The notes: a model not told the origin generated them from the letters alone. 64,000 bases of DNA from Geomonas limicola (GCF_014193675.1 NZ_BLXZ01000002.1:186001-250000); one strand, 5' to 3'; positions 1 through 8,317 are shown, counted from the first letter of the stretch. Program-made: numbers and translations.

Positions 1-1
1 C

Positions 2-340
2 ACTAACGGCGGCGGGACGTCCCCGCTCTCCAGCGAGGTTTCGGCAACGCCGAGCACCCCGGTTGTCCCTGCCCTTTCCATCACCTCGGGACCGACGGCA
101 AGCACCGCCCCCAACACCGTGCTGATCCAGTGGAGCACCAACCTCGCCTCGAACGCGGTGCTGCGCATCGGCACCTCGGCGACCAACCTCAGCAACACCT
201 TCTCGGCGAGTACCCTCAGCACGACCCACGCCTTCAAGCTCTCCGGGGTCGCCCGGCGCACCACCTACTACTACCAGGTCTCCTCGACCGCCGCGGGAGC
301 TACGGTGAGCTCGCAGGTGAAATCGTTCGTCGGACAGTAA
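2..340 (+). CDS. C-terminal end of a fibronectin type III repeat protein (partial)
   Basis: The reading frame is open from base 2 to a TAA at 338-340, so the true start lies outside the window. The last ~112 residues are Thr/Ser rich. They contain the end of one module (LSSEVSATPSTP) and one full beta-sandwich-like module ending in a TTYYYQVSSTAAG stretch, the usual F/G-strand signature of fibronectin type III domains. Such proteins are exported, often multi-domain, and bind surfaces or polysaccharides. Nothing visible defines the substrate. A strong hairpin terminator follows about 60 bases after the stop. The domain assignment is by pattern; the role is unknown. Confidence 0.75.
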   Translation, partial: TNGGGTSPLSSEVSATPSTPVVPALSITSGPTASTAPNTVLIQWSTNLASNAVLRIGTSATNLSNTFSASTLSTTHAFKLSGVARRTTYYYQVSSTAAGATVSSQVKSFVGQ

Positions 341-401
341 GGGCGCGACCGAGGGGCAAGCGGCCCGAGAAGCTTCTGCACCGTGAAGCAGAGAAGAACA
401 C

Positions 402-431
402 AAAGGGGGGACCGGTCTCGGTCCCCCCTTT
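402..431 (+). terminator. Intrinsic terminator after the FN3 protein gene
   Basis: A 12-bp perfect inverted repeat (402-413 and 420-431) encloses a 6-base loop. The right arm ends in TTT but no long T run follows. It closes transcription of the partial gene at the window start. Confidence 0.65.
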
Positions 432-601
432 GCGCGTCGTCATTCCGAGGCCGGCCCGGAACTCCCACCTGACGCCCTGCACCAAACCCCTCCACCTGAG
501 CACTACGGGAGAGCGCCCGCCCCCCTTTACAAACGAAGCCACTTCGGCCCACCATGAAGAAAAAACCAGCACTGTTCCGGTTAGCAGACGGGGGAAAGGA
601 G

Positions 602-1702
602 ATGGCAAGAAGACTATTTATCGCAGCCATAGAGAAGAACTCGGGCAAGACCACCACGAGCATCGGGCTCATGCACCTTGCCCTGAAGAAATACCGGCGC
701 GTCGGCTACCTGAAGCCGTTCGGCGGGCAGACCGTCGAGTTTCACGGGCGGACCATCGACAAGGACGTGGCACTCATGGCCCAGGAGTTCGACCTGAGCT
801 TCGACCTGAAGACCATGTCGCCGGTGGTGCTCAGTCACGAGATCACCCACCAGGTGGTGGACGGGGTAGTCGATCCCGAGGCATTAACGGAGCGCATCGT
901 GAAGGCCCTGGCGCAGCTGGAGGAGCGCTGCGAGCTGGTGTTCATCGAGGGGTCCGGGCACCCGGGCGTCGGCTCCATCCTCAAGATCTCCAACGCGCGC
1001 ATCGCGCACCTGCTCGAGGCGCCGGTGCTCCTGGTGACCGGTGGGGGCCTGGGCGACGTGGTGGACCGGCTCGCCCTGATCCAGGCCTTCTTCGACAAGG
1101 AAGCGGTCGACCTCAAGGCCATCCTGGTCAACAAGCTCTTTGCCGACAAGCGGGAGCGGACCCTGGACTACCTGCGCCGCGCGCTCGCGGGAGAGAGCTA
1201 CCGGGTTCTGGGTGGCTTCGACTACCAGCGGATCCTGGCCAACCCGACCCTGCGCCGCATCTCCACCCTGCTCAACCTGCCGGTTCAGGGGAATTCCAAC
1301 GAGCTGGACCGGATCATCTACCGCGTCCTGGTGGGTGCCGCCTCGACCCAGCGCTTCCTGGAACTCCTCACCGAGCCCTCGCTCATCATCGTCAACAGTA
1401 GCCGCAACGAACTCCTGGTCACCCTGGCGCACCTCTACCAGATCCCGGAGTACCACCGGCTCATCGTGGGGCTGGTGATCTCCGGCAGTGCCGAGGTGAA
1501 CAGCATCAGCCGGCAGATCCTGGAACAGAGCCGGATCCCCTTCCTGCGCGCCCGTGGGGGCGTCTCGGCCGACCTGTACCAGACCATCAACAAGGACGTC
1601 AGCAAGACGGTTGCCGAGGACCGGGAAAAAATCGATCTGATCCGCTCCCTTGCCGATAAGACGCTGGATTTCGCTGCCATCGAGCAGCTCTTTTCGGTAT
1701 AA
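602..1702 (+). CDS. BioD-like P-loop ATPase with C-terminal DRTGG domain
   Basis: A protein of 366 residues from the preferred start. An in-frame ATG 48 bases upstream has no ribosome site, whereas the 602 start gives the natural MARRLFIAA beta-strand and has a purine-rich GGGGGAAAGGAG just before it. Residues 8-18 form a Walker A variant with NSGKT, as in dethiobiotin synthetase-like and cobyrinate-synthase-like ATPases. The last third resembles the DRTGG domain (DINKDVSKTV-type region) found in the N-terminal regulatory half of long phosphotransacetylases. No phosphotransacetylase catalytic domain is present. Family members often sit next to acetate metabolism genes, but here the neighbour is a Nudix hydrolase 34 bases downstream, so no pathway can be assigned. 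A regulatory or nucleotide-sensing role is only inferred. Confidence 0.8.
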   Translation: MARRLFIAAIEKNSGKTTTSIGLMHLALKKYRRVGYLKPFGGQTVEFHGRTIDKDVALMAQEFDLSFDLKTMSPVVLSHEITHQVVDGVVDPEALTERIVKALAQLEERCELVFIEGSGHPGVGSILKISNARIAHLLEAPVLLVTGGGLGDVVDRLALIQAFFDKEAVDLKAILVNKLFADKRERTLDYLRRALAGESYRVLGGFDYQRILANPTLRRISTLLNLPVQGNSNELDRIIYRVLVGAASTQRFLELLTEPSLIIVNSSRNELLVTLAHLYQIPEYHRLIVGLVISGSAEVNSISRQILEQSRIPFLRARGGVSADLYQTINKDVSKTVAEDREKIDLIRSLADKTLDFAAIEQLFSV

Positions 1703-1736
1703 TGCCGGCGCCGAAACCTCGGCAGAAAGGAACCAC

Positions 1737-2201
1737 ATGTCAGAGCACAGTCCGCGCCACACGGCGGTGGTAGGGTGCCTGGTGCGCAACGCGGCGAACC
1801 AGGTGCTGTTGATCAAGCACTGCAAGAGAGGCTGGGAGATCCCGCAGGGGCGCGTGGAGGAAGGCGAGAACCTCATCGAGGCCTTGCGCCGCGAGGTGCT
1901 GGAGGAGGCCGGGGTGGAGATCGAGCCCGGAGCACTGGCCGCCGTCTGGTCCATGCTCTCCCCCCCCGCCGCGCTCATCTTCACCTTCCTGGGGCGCCAC
2001 CTGTCGGGAGAGCTGAGCTGCAGCGACGACAGCGTGGATGCTGGGTGGTTTTCCGAGGAGCAGGCGCTCGACCAGGTGACCGGCGAGGTCATGCACGACC
2101 GGCTCAGGGTGCTCCTCGACTACCGCGACACCACGGTCTACCGGGCCTACACCACCCGCCCCTACCAGGTCCAGCTGGAAACCTCCCTGGCCCCCCGCTG
2201 A
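1737..2201 (+). CDS. Nudix hydrolase
   Basis: A 154-residue single-domain Nudix protein. The ATG at 1737 follows an AGAAAGGA ribosome site; an upstream in-frame start at 1650 lies inside the previous gene and is rejected. The Nudix box is perfect: G38, E44, R52-E53-V54, E56-E57, G59-V60 fit GX5EX7REUXEEXGU, the Mg-binding helix that cleaves nucleoside diphosphate-X bonds. The preceding KHCKRGWEIPQG segment is typical of MutT/RppH-like members. Substrate specificity cannot be read from the sequence. It follows the ATPase gene by 34 bases on the same strand and may be co-transcribed with it. Confidence 0.88.
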   Translation: MSEHSPRHTAVVGCLVRNAANQVLLIKHCKRGWEIPQGRVEEGENLIEALRREVLEEAGVEIEPGALAAVWSMLSPPAALIFTFLGRHLSGELSCSDDSVDAGWFSEEQALDQVTGEVMHDRLRVLLDYRDTTVYRAYTTRPYQVQLETSLAPR

Positions 2202-2299
2202 CCCCTTGGTATGCCCCGGCCGGGCGGGTCTGTCACCCTGCCCGGCCGGCTGCCCCACTCATTGAGGCACCCGCCACTGAAAGCAGCGTCCCCCCGCGT

Positions 2300-2327
2300 T
2301 GACTTGCCCGAATCAGCATCTATAGTT
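2300..2327 (+). promoter_or_regulatory. Sigma-70-type promoter for the superoxide dismutase gene
   Basis: TTGACT at 2300-2305 and TATAGT at 2322-2327 are separated by 16 bases, five of six matches in each box. The start codon lies about 75 bases downstream. Confidence 0.55.
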
Positions 2328-2401
2328 TTGACCGAGTGCCGCAGACTGTGTGATCTCTCAGCGCCAGCCTGCCGGACCAGATCAATCAAGCGGAGGTCGC
2401 A

Positions 2402-2935
2402 ATGACAATGAAAAATATCCTGATAGGGTGCTCGCTCGTCGCTCTGAGTAGCGCCAGCGCCTGGGCCGAGGGTTCCAGCCAGCGGGCCTGGGCCGAGATA
2501 AAGGATGCCTCGGGAAAAACCGTCGGCGCCGCGGTGCTGACCGAACAGCACGACGGCGTGCTGATCAACCTGAAGGTCTCCGGACTCAAACCCGGCGCGC
2601 ACGCCTTCCACGTGCATGAAACCGGCGAGTGCACTGGTCCCGACTTCAAGTCGGCCGGGGGGCACTTCAACCCCTTCCACAAGCACCACGGCACGAAGAA
2701 CCCGGAAGGGAAACACGCCGGCGACATGCCCAACCTCGAGGTGCAGCCCGACGGCAGCGCCAAGGCGTCCGTAGTGGCCGAGGGGACCACGCTGGCTCCG
2801 GGAGCAGCCTCGCTGCTCAAGCCGGGTGGCACCGCCCTGATCATCCACGCAAGCCCCGACGACAACGTAAGCGACCCGGCCGGCAACGCCGGCGCCCGGG
2901 TGGCCTGCGGTGTCATCCGCGCCAAGGCCGAATAG
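2402..2935 (+). CDS. sodC: Cu,Zn superoxide dismutase, exported
   Basis: A 177-residue protein that dismutates superoxide in the periplasm. Residues 1-22 are a Sec signal peptide ending ASAWA. Metal ligands are all present by alignment to the family: H70 and H72 (HAFHVHE), bridging H88 (GGHFNP), H96, H105 and D108 (KHAGD) for zinc, and H149 for copper. C77 and C169 can form the conserved disulfide. GGAGG at 2392-2396 sets the start at 2402, though a second ATG two codons on is possible. It has its own promoter and a strong terminator, so it is monocistronic. For an organism considered anaerobic this points to oxygen exposure at oxic-anoxic interfaces. Confidence 0.95.
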   Translation: MTMKNILIGCSLVALSSASAWAEGSSQRAWAEIKDASGKTVGAAVLTEQHDGVLINLKVSGLKPGAHAFHVHETGECTGPDFKSAGGHFNPFHKHHGTKNPEGKHAGDMPNLEVQPDGSAKASVVAEGTTLAPGAASLLKPGGTALIIHASPDDNVSDPAGNAGARVACGVIRAKAE

Positions 2936-2960
2936 TCTGAAAAGACACCCCTGCCTCAAA

Positions 2961-2993
2961 AGAAAAGGGCCCGGAAATTCCGGGCCCTTTTCT
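2961..2993 (+). terminator. Intrinsic terminator after sodC
   Basis: A near-perfect palindrome: arms 2961-2976 and 2978-2993, a GC-rich core flanked by AAAA/TTTT. It can act in both directions between the convergent sodC and the next minus-strand gene. Confidence 0.85.
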
Positions 2994-3014
2994 CGTCTGT
3001 CATAACACTCGCTC

Positions 3015-3419
3015 TTATCTTTTCACCAGCTGCAAGACCGGCCGTTTTACCACAACCGGCTCTCTGCGCGTTACCGGCTCAGCGGTAGGCGGACCGTCCG
3101 TGCCAGTGGCCACCCGCACCAGTTCAGTGCACTCCTGCATCAGGTGGGCAAGTTCTCCGTTCTCGCCGAAGACCCTGGTGTAAAAGATGTTCTCCATGAC
3201 ATGCATCCTGCCCAGCGGTGTCTTGGCCCTGCGCAGTTGTGCATCGATATTCCACTGCATCTGCTGGAACTTGAGTGTCTGCTCCGGATTTCTGCCAATA
3301 CAGGCATCTTGCAAAGCTTGCTCTGCCAGTTCCTCGAATCGCTGCGGATCTTTCTTGTACAGTTCACTCATCTCTTCGGGCGTATATGAACTCAATCCCG
3401 ACTTGGAATCTGCTTTCAC
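3015..3419 (-). CDS. Small hypothetical protein, DUF3135-like
   Basis: A 134-residue cytoplasmic protein without membrane segments. The start is chosen at GTG 3419 because GGGAGG lies six bases before it; the ATG at 3446 has no such site and would add nine unconserved residues. The middle section reads FEELAEQALQD, then a FQQMQWNIDAQLRRAKTPLG block. From memory that block matches DUF3135, where an aligned LQFRIDAERRRAKNP block is typical. The C-terminus is basic and Pro/Val rich. Function is unknown and there are no informative neighbours. Confidence 0.7.
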   Translation of the reverse strand: MKADSKSGLSSYTPEEMSELYKKDPQRFEELAEQALQDACIGRNPEQTLKFQQMQWNIDAQLRRAKTPLGRMHVMENIFYTRVFGENGELAHLMQECTELVRVATGTDGPPTAEPVTRREPVVVKRPVLQLVKR

Positions 3420-3907
3420 GGGGCACCTCCCGACCGTGATTCGCACCTATCTGGCGAATCGGTACAGCTTGTTATGAGGGGAGTATAACATTCGCCACAT
3501 TTAAATAACAACCATTGTTTTGTTAGAGAGCTTCTCGTGAGCTTTTGTAAGTTGACTCACTCAGAAAATCCTGTTCGGCCTCGGTCCAATGAGAGAAACC
3601 GGTTTTGACTGCAGATCATCAGGCGGCACTCCGTGGCCAACCGCTGCACGATCTGCCGGTGCAGGGATCAAACAACCCGCGGGAGTGATTCCATCCGCCT
3701 TTTCCACTCTAGTTGGATCTATGAGTTTCCTGATCATATTAGTTTAATGACATTATTGGCGACGGATCCACTGTTATAATGAGCATTCCCCATCGTTGGT
3801 ACTGGATATACTGCATAATTGTCTACCTGGAATAGATTGCTTGTTACGATACAAACTCCTATACTATGTGGGTAGCCAAGCTGTTATGGCGATTGGAGGT
3901 ATCAACC
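3420..3907. other. Intergenic region, 488 bases, AT-richer than its neighbours
   Basis: No supportable gene. AT content is clearly higher than in surrounding coding DNA. The only recognisable element is an extended -10 promoter box near its right end (separate entry). Confidence 0.6.
3772..3780 (+). promoter_or_regulatory. Extended -10 promoter element
   Basis: TGTTATAAT fits the extended -10 consensus TGnTATAAT exactly. No well-spaced -35 box is visible; ATGACA at 3747 is too far upstream. It would give a leader of about 120 bases for the secreted protein gene at 3908. Confidence 0.45.
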
Positions 3908-4318
3908 ATGAGGAACATCAAGAGGATGTTGTTAAGAACTCTTGCAATAGCTGCGTTTTCCGGTCTGACCATGGGTGGCAGCACTGCGCTGGCAACCATG
4001 GACACCGGGGCGGGCGGCCACGGCCACCCCGGTGTGACCGATGATTCGCGCGGTTCCGGAGGTGGGAGCATCAACCCCGGATCCGACAGCAACAACGACA
4101 ACCCGAGCTCTCCGAGCTCGGACTACTACCAGGGAAACACCGCCCAGCCGGATTATTACCAGGGAAGCACCGACCAGTCCGGCTCCGGCTCGGCCACGGG
4201 CGGTTCCGTCGAAGACCAGGTGATCACCCACGACCGTGGCACCACGGTGAACGGGACCTTCTGGCCCGACTATTCCCACGAGGTTGGCCCGGGAGGTGCC
4301 GGCTACTGGTCGAAATAG
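3908..4318 (+). CDS. Small secreted Gly/Ser/Asp-rich protein with DYYQG repeats
   Basis: A 136-residue protein. The ATG at 3908 follows GGAGGT (3895-3900); the longer frame from 3866 lacks a ribosome site. Residues 1-29 form a signal peptide ending STALA. The mature part is low complexity: Gly/Ser/Asn/Asp rich, with two copies of a DYYQGNT/DYYQGST unit, then a less simple C-terminal segment ending GPGGAGYWSK. I recognise no family. Composition suggests an extended extracellular or periplasmic protein. It has its own promoter element and terminator. Confidence 0.7.
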   Translation: MRNIKRMLLRTLAIAAFSGLTMGGSTALATMDTGAGGHGHPGVTDDSRGSGGGSINPGSDSNNDNPSSPSSDYYQGNTAQPDYYQGSTDQSGSGSATGGSVEDQVITHDRGTTVNGTFWPDYSHEVGPGGAGYWSK

Positions 4319-4344
4319 CCCCGGCAGACTCGTCGAAACAAGTT

Positions 4345-4373
4345 GGGCGCCCGGTGGGCGCCCTTTCTTTTTG
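4345..4373 (+). terminator. Intrinsic terminator
   Basis: GGGCGCCC arms at 4345-4352 and 4356-4363 around a GGT loop, then TTTCTTTTT. Serves the secreted protein gene; the minus-strand gene converges from the other side. Confidence 0.8.
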
Positions 4374-4399
4374 TCCGCTTTTGGGATTCCCCACCCTGG

Positions 4400-5407
4400 C
4401 TAGAAGAACCAGGTATCCGGAACAACCGGTACCGGGTAGAGCCTCGCCGACTCCGGCGCCTCTGGGTCGAGCCCGTTCAAGACCAGGAGAAAAGCGTCAC
4501 GTGCCGAACTGCCTGCCAGCCGCCGGTCCAAGTCGATGGCAATCCCGCACAGCAGTTCCGGGTCGAGCGGCGCCGGGTAGCGCAGGCATTCCCGGCCGTA
4601 GGCCCACAAGAGGTCGTCGAACTGGTCCACCGGCAGCCCGGAGAGCTGCGCCACCAAGTCGTAGCCCGCGAGCGCGGCGGAGCGCAACTCCAAGAGGGCG
4701 GCCTCGGACAACAGGGCACCCGAGAGGATCGCGCCTTGGGTTGCAGCATCGGCGCCAACCAGGCCGCTACGCAGCGCCATGGTGTAGAGGACGTGGTCCA
4801 GCGGCACCTTCATCTGCTCCGGGTCGCGCACGGTGAGGAGCCCCCTTCTCCTCAGCAACTTCACCAGGAGAAAACTCTTCTTCTCCAGCGGGTCGGCATA
4901 GGCCTTAATCTCCGCGAGCCTGGCCAGGATCCCGCCCCCTGCGCTGCGCCTGAGACACCCCCCGGCCTCGCGGAACAGGTTGTCCAGGTCTCCCCCGTAG
5001 CGCTCGAGCAGCAGACCCGCGGCATCGCGCACCAGGTCCGCGCGCCGCGCCATCCCCACCGGCAACCATCCCTCAGCATTCCTGAAGATCGAGGCGAGTT
5101 CCTGCTCCGCTACCCCCACCAGGTACTGCGGGGTGAAGAGATCCGGAGCGCGCTTGGCAGCCTCTTTGGCCAGCGCGTACATGAGATCCGAGCCGTGCAG
5201 GAAGGTCCCGTGCAGTTCGGCCTGGTACCTCTCGGCACCATGGGTGTTGTGGTCGATGGCGGCCAGGAAGAAGATGAAGTGCCGCTCGCGGAAGGGGTCC
5301 TCCGGAAACGGGGTGAGCCCTGCGAAGTCGTCCGGCCGGTAGGTAAGCCTCGCGAGGGACGCGGCGACCGACCGGGCCCGACGCTCGTTTACCGTGAACT
5401 GTGCCAT
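4400..5407 (-). CDS. Uncharacterised helical protein, possibly HhH/N-glycosylase-like
   Basis: A 335-residue soluble protein starting at the MAQFTVNE methionine (5407), preferred over an upstream ATG that adds 25 unlikely residues. It is Ala/Leu rich and mostly helical. A central stretch around residues 190-240 (DPLEKKSFLLVKLLRRRG, then PLDHVLYTMALRSG) recalls the helix-hairpin-helix glycosylase fold seen in queuosine-salvage and related 'iron-sulfur cluster loop' proteins. Two C-terminal cysteines (ECLRYPAP and LLCGI) could bind a metal or a cluster. This fold link is a weak memory match, so enzyme function is not claimed. It is divergent from the cell-wall cluster downstream on the other strand. 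Confidence 0.7.
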   Translation of the reverse strand: MAQFTVNERRARSVAASLARLTYRPDDFAGLTPFPEDPFRERHFIFFLAAIDHNTHGAERYQAELHGTFLHGSDLMYALAKEAAKRAPDLFTPQYLVGVAEQELASIFRNAEGWLPVGMARRADLVRDAAGLLLERYGGDLDNLFREAGGCLRRSAGGGILARLAEIKAYADPLEKKSFLLVKLLRRRGLLTVRDPEQMKVPLDHVLYTMALRSGLVGADAATQGAILSGALLSEAALLELRSAALAGYDLVAQLSGLPVDQFDDLLWAYGRECLRYPAPLDPELLCGIAIDLDRRLAGSSARDAFLLVLNGLDPEAPESARLYPVPVVPDTWFF

Positions 5408-5696
5408 GTGATGCCCCCGTACTGGAGCGTGCTTCGGCGTTTCCGGCGCGACGCTCCATCGCCGCCAAGCTTGCCACACCACGACGCCTTGGCAACAGTT
5501 CGTGGTGCGGGTGCCTCAGTTTCAGCAGCGGCAGCCAGCTGAAAATGAGTTTCCCAGGCATTGTCCTACTCATGCTATCATTGTTTCAGCGGAGCGCTGC
5601 ACAGTCACTGCTCCGATTGCTCATACTTGTCACGACAGCTGCCGCAGCACTCCGTTACTCAACGCTGCCGGGTCGATACAGGAACGAGGGTCAGCC

Positions 5697-6386
5697 ATGC
5701 CAACCGGAAGGCCCCGACAAAGCTTCACGCAGCGCAGCATTGCTGCCCAATGGCACGAACTCCACCATCACTATCCCCGTAGCGCCAGCCTGCTTACTGT
5801 AGCCATCGTCCTGGCCCTCCTCGCCGACCTGTGCATCATCTTCCAGCAGTACCGGCTCAGTCACCAAGAAGCACAGCTCACCGTGGCCGCCGCCCGCGCC
5901 GAAGAGCAGCGCAGTGCCCTCGATGGGCAACGCGACACCGACCTGGCACAGGCCCGAGCTTTATTGCCGCGCCGGGACGCCATCGTGGCCAAGGAGCTGC
6001 ACCTGAGCGTTGATCGTCGGCAGGGGGTCATGTACCTGATGCGCGACCGGGCCATCTTGCGCGAGATGCCGGTGTACCTTGGCCCGGAGCTGGCCGCGCG
6101 CCCCGACGACCCGGCTCCTGCGCTGAAGACCCGGCGGGTACAGCGCCTGATCGATACTTCCGGGCCGGTCGGCGTCGACTCCGCGCCACCGGCAACCGGC
6201 GCACCTGACGCGACCGGCGTCGAGCCGCTGGCCTTCCAGCTGAGTGGAGGGGTACTGCTGTACAGCCTGCCGGATACCGGCTTTTCCCAGGACACCCTCC
6301 CGCCCAGGGGGGTGCGCCTCGACCCCGGCGACCTGGCGTCAATGAAGGAGGCGTTACACCCCGGCCTGCGGGTGTACTTCTACTGA
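5697..6386 (+). CDS. Membrane-anchored degenerate L,D-transpeptidase-like protein
   Basis: A 229-residue protein; ATG 5697 has GAGG upstream, and the earlier in-frame start at 5502 precedes any ribosome site. One transmembrane helix near residues 25-45 is followed by a short Ala/Glu-rich coiled stretch. The ectodomain begins LHLSVDRRQGVMYLMRD, which parallels the first strands of a YkuD domain. It ends LRVYFY, matching the GTPVFLY end of the next gene. The YkuD catalytic HGT and SHGC motifs are absent, so it is probably inactive. It is separated from the active transpeptidase gene by a single base, implying coupling and perhaps a regulatory or scaffold partnership in peptidoglycan cross-linking. 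Confidence 0.72.
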   Translation: MPTGRPRQSFTQRSIAAQWHELHHHYPRSASLLTVAIVLALLADLCIIFQQYRLSHQEAQLTVAAARAEEQRSALDGQRDTDLAQARALLPRRDAIVAKELHLSVDRRQGVMYLMRDRAILREMPVYLGPELAARPDDPAPALKTRRVQRLIDTSGPVGVDSAPPATGAPDATGVEPLAFQLSGGVLLYSLPDTGFSQDTLPPRGVRLDPGDLASMKEALHPGLRVYFY

Positions 6387-6387
6387 C

Positions 6388-7263
6388 ATGGAAGGATACG
6401 CACTGCGACAGCACCAGGTATTGACTTCACGCCCTGCGAGCTTTTGGCGTCTGGGGGGCGGCTGGTACCTCGCGCTCTTGCTGATCCTCGCCTGCTTCGG
6501 GGCCGCACTGTTCCTGGACACTGCCACCCTGGAGATCCGTCGCGACCTGGCACGCCTCGCACTCGGTGACCGGCTTGCCGAACTGGACGGAGCCCGGCGC
6601 GAGGCGGTGGTCGCGCGGCAGCTGCTGCGCGACGCGAACGTGCAACCCAACCAGGGTGCCTACCTGGTAGTCAGCATCACCGACCGGCGCATTTGGTACA
6701 AGGAGAGGGGGAGCGTCCTTTTCACGACCGGCATCGCCACCGGTTCCGGCAAGACCCTGGTCAAGGAGGAGGGTGACCGCTTCTGGAAGTTCGACACGCC
6801 GCGCGGCCGGCTCAGCGTCACCAGCAAGGAGCTGGATCCCTGGTGGGTCCCGCCCGACTGGTTCTACCTGGAGCATGCCCGCACGAAGCGCCTGGCGCTT
6901 TTGCACCTGTCACGCAGGAAACCCCTGGCGTTGGCTGATGGGTCGCTGTTGAAGGTGGAGGGTGCGGACGTGGTCCGCCGGTATCCGGATGGGGAGCGGG
7001 TGGTACTTCAGGCCTCGGAGGAGAAGGACATCGTGGTGAACGGCAAGCTGCTGGTTCCGCCCCTGGGCACCAACCAGCGGCGCTTCGACAAGGTACTGGG
7101 GAGCCATCGGCTGAACCTGGAGAGCGGCTACGCGCTGCACGGCACCAACCGCCCCGAGACGATCGGGCAGGCGGTGAGCCACGGCTGCGTGCGGCTCACC
7201 AACGAGGACATCGCCAAACTGTACCAGATGGTCCCGGTCGGCACGCCGGTTTTTCTCTACTAG
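6388..7263 (+). CDS. L,D-transpeptidase (YkuD domain), inner-membrane anchored
   Basis: A 291-residue protein with one N-terminal membrane helix (about residues 25-45) and a periplasmic YkuD domain. The active site is intact: the ALHGTN strand and SHGCVRL with C267 and H265. This enzyme class makes 3-3 peptidoglycan cross-links or attaches proteins to the wall through a Cys acyl intermediate. Between the domain start (YLVVSITDRR) and the catalytic core lies a ~100-residue insertion that includes a DPWWVPPDWFY segment, common in larger YkuD proteins. It starts one base after the stop of the degenerate homologue and is followed 32 bases later by a DUF882 gene, forming a wall-remodelling cluster. 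Confidence 0.9.
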   Translation: MEGYALRQHQVLTSRPASFWRLGGGWYLALLLILACFGAALFLDTATLEIRRDLARLALGDRLAELDGARREAVVARQLLRDANVQPNQGAYLVVSITDRRIWYKERGSVLFTTGIATGSGKTLVKEEGDRFWKFDTPRGRLSVTSKELDPWWVPPDWFYLEHARTKRLALLHLSRRKPLALADGSLLKVEGADVVRRYPDGERVVLQASEEKDIVVNGKLLVPPLGTNQRRFDKVLGSHRLNLESGYALHGTNRPETIGQAVSHGCVRLTNEDIAKLYQMVPVGTPVFLY

Positions 7264-7295
7264 AGCAGCCAACCGAGCCCGGGGAGGAACCAGTC

Positions 7296-7856
7296 ATGTT
7301 CCGACTGACCTGCCGCAGGGGATTTCTGAAATCGTCGTTGTACTTCGCTTCCACGCTGTTCTGCGTCAAGCCGGCGCTCGCCAGGGTGTTCGACGGGCGC
7401 CCCAAGGCCCCGGAGGGGAAGCTGTCGCTGCACAACCTGCACAGCGACGAGCGGCTCACGGTCACCTTCCGCAACGAGCAGGGGATCTACGACTCGGAGG
7501 CGCTCAAGGCCCTGAACTGGGCGCTGCGCTGCCCGATCAGCAACGAGACCACCGAGATGGACCTCAGGGTCATCGAGTACCTGCACCGGCTGGACCTGGC
7601 CCTGGGGGGCGGCCGCGAGATCCAGATCATCTCCGGGTACCGCTCCCCCAGCTACAACCGCCAGCTGCGCAGCGCCTCGCACGGCGTGGCCCGCCACAGC
7701 TTCCATATGAAAGGTAAGGCGATCGATTTCGCGGTCGCCGGCATCGGACTGGACCTGCTCAAGCGCACCGCCCGCGCCAACGCCCCGGGTGGCGTCGGCT
7801 ACTACCCCAAGGCCGGATTCGTGCACATCGATTCGGGTCCCTTCCGCAGCTGGTGA
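7296..7856 (+). CDS. DUF882 / YcbK-like M15 peptidase-fold protein with Tat signal
   Basis: A 186-residue exported protein. The N-terminus carries RRGFLKSS followed by a hydrophobic stretch ending KPALA, a twin-arginine signal, and many DUF882 proteins are Tat-exported. The domain has the expected zinc-peptidase pattern: SGYRSPSYN, then HGVARHSFHMKGKAIDF with the His and Asp ligands, and GYYPKAGFVHIDSG near the end. Family members resemble D,D- or L,D-carboxypeptidases but activity is often unproven. GGGGAGG precedes the start. Its position after two transpeptidase-like genes supports a peptidoglycan-trimming role. Confidence 0.88.
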   Translation: MFRLTCRRGFLKSSLYFASTLFCVKPALARVFDGRPKAPEGKLSLHNLHSDERLTVTFRNEQGIYDSEALKALNWALRCPISNETTEMDLRVIEYLHRLDLALGGGREIQIISGYRSPSYNRQLRSASHGVARHSFHMKGKAIDFAVAGIGLDLLKRTARANAPGGVGYYPKAGFVHIDSGPFRSW

Positions 7857-7945
7857 GCGCCCACCGTTACAGCTGCTTGCCTGCCGCGCCGCGTCCCTCG
7901 GAGGGGGCCTGCCGGTTGCAGAGCGCAGCGCGGTTCGGAAAAGCC

Positions 7946-8278
7946 TCACCCCTTGTCGGGGAGGCTATCGGCGAACGACCTGCCAACCGCCAGCCAATCG
8001 CCCAGGTTCGTTTCCACCTCCAGCGCCTCGCGTCCCACCATCACCCACCCCTTCATCTGCTTCCCGGTCACCTCGAAGGGACGGACCTCCCCCTGGACCA
8101 ACTTTTGGTTGGCCAGCTCCGGTCCGGTACGCACGATCAGGTACTCCTGCCAGATGCCGAAGCACATCGTGCCGCGGGTCAGGTAGCAGAGCGCGCCGAA
8201 CATCTCCCTTTTCTCTATGTCCGTCCAGGACTGGATCAGTCCGTCGATGCTGGTTTCCACCTCTTTGCTGTAGGTCAT
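7946..8278 (-). CDS. TfoX/Sxy N-terminal-domain protein
   Basis: A 110-residue soluble protein. The start at 8278 follows AAGGAGGT; the longer frame to 8314 adds a basic leader without a ribosome site. Its core (MFGALCYLTRGTMCFGIW then YLIVRTGPE) matches the TfoX N-terminal domain, here stand-alone without the C-terminal helix-hairpin-helix part. In gamma-proteobacteria full-length TfoX/Sxy activates competence genes. Stand-alone domains like this are widespread with no established role, so competence should not be inferred. Confidence 0.82.
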   Translation of the reverse strand: MTYSKEVETSIDGLIQSWTDIEKREMFGALCYLTRGTMCFGIWQEYLIVRTGPELANQKLVQGEVRPFEVTGKQMKGWVMVGREALEVETNLGDWLAVGRSFADSLPDKG

Positions 8279-8317
8279 CGCCAACCTCCTTGTGCAGCTG
8301 CGCCGTCGGAACACAAA

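Noticed and set aside
1698..1703. TATAAT at the end of the ATPase gene as a Nudix promoter
   Set aside because: It includes the stop codon and no -35 box lies at proper spacing; co-transcription is simpler.
884..2092. 402-codon minus-strand frame over the ATPase and Nudix genes
   Set aside because: It spans two well-supported plus-strand genes and has no recognisable domain.
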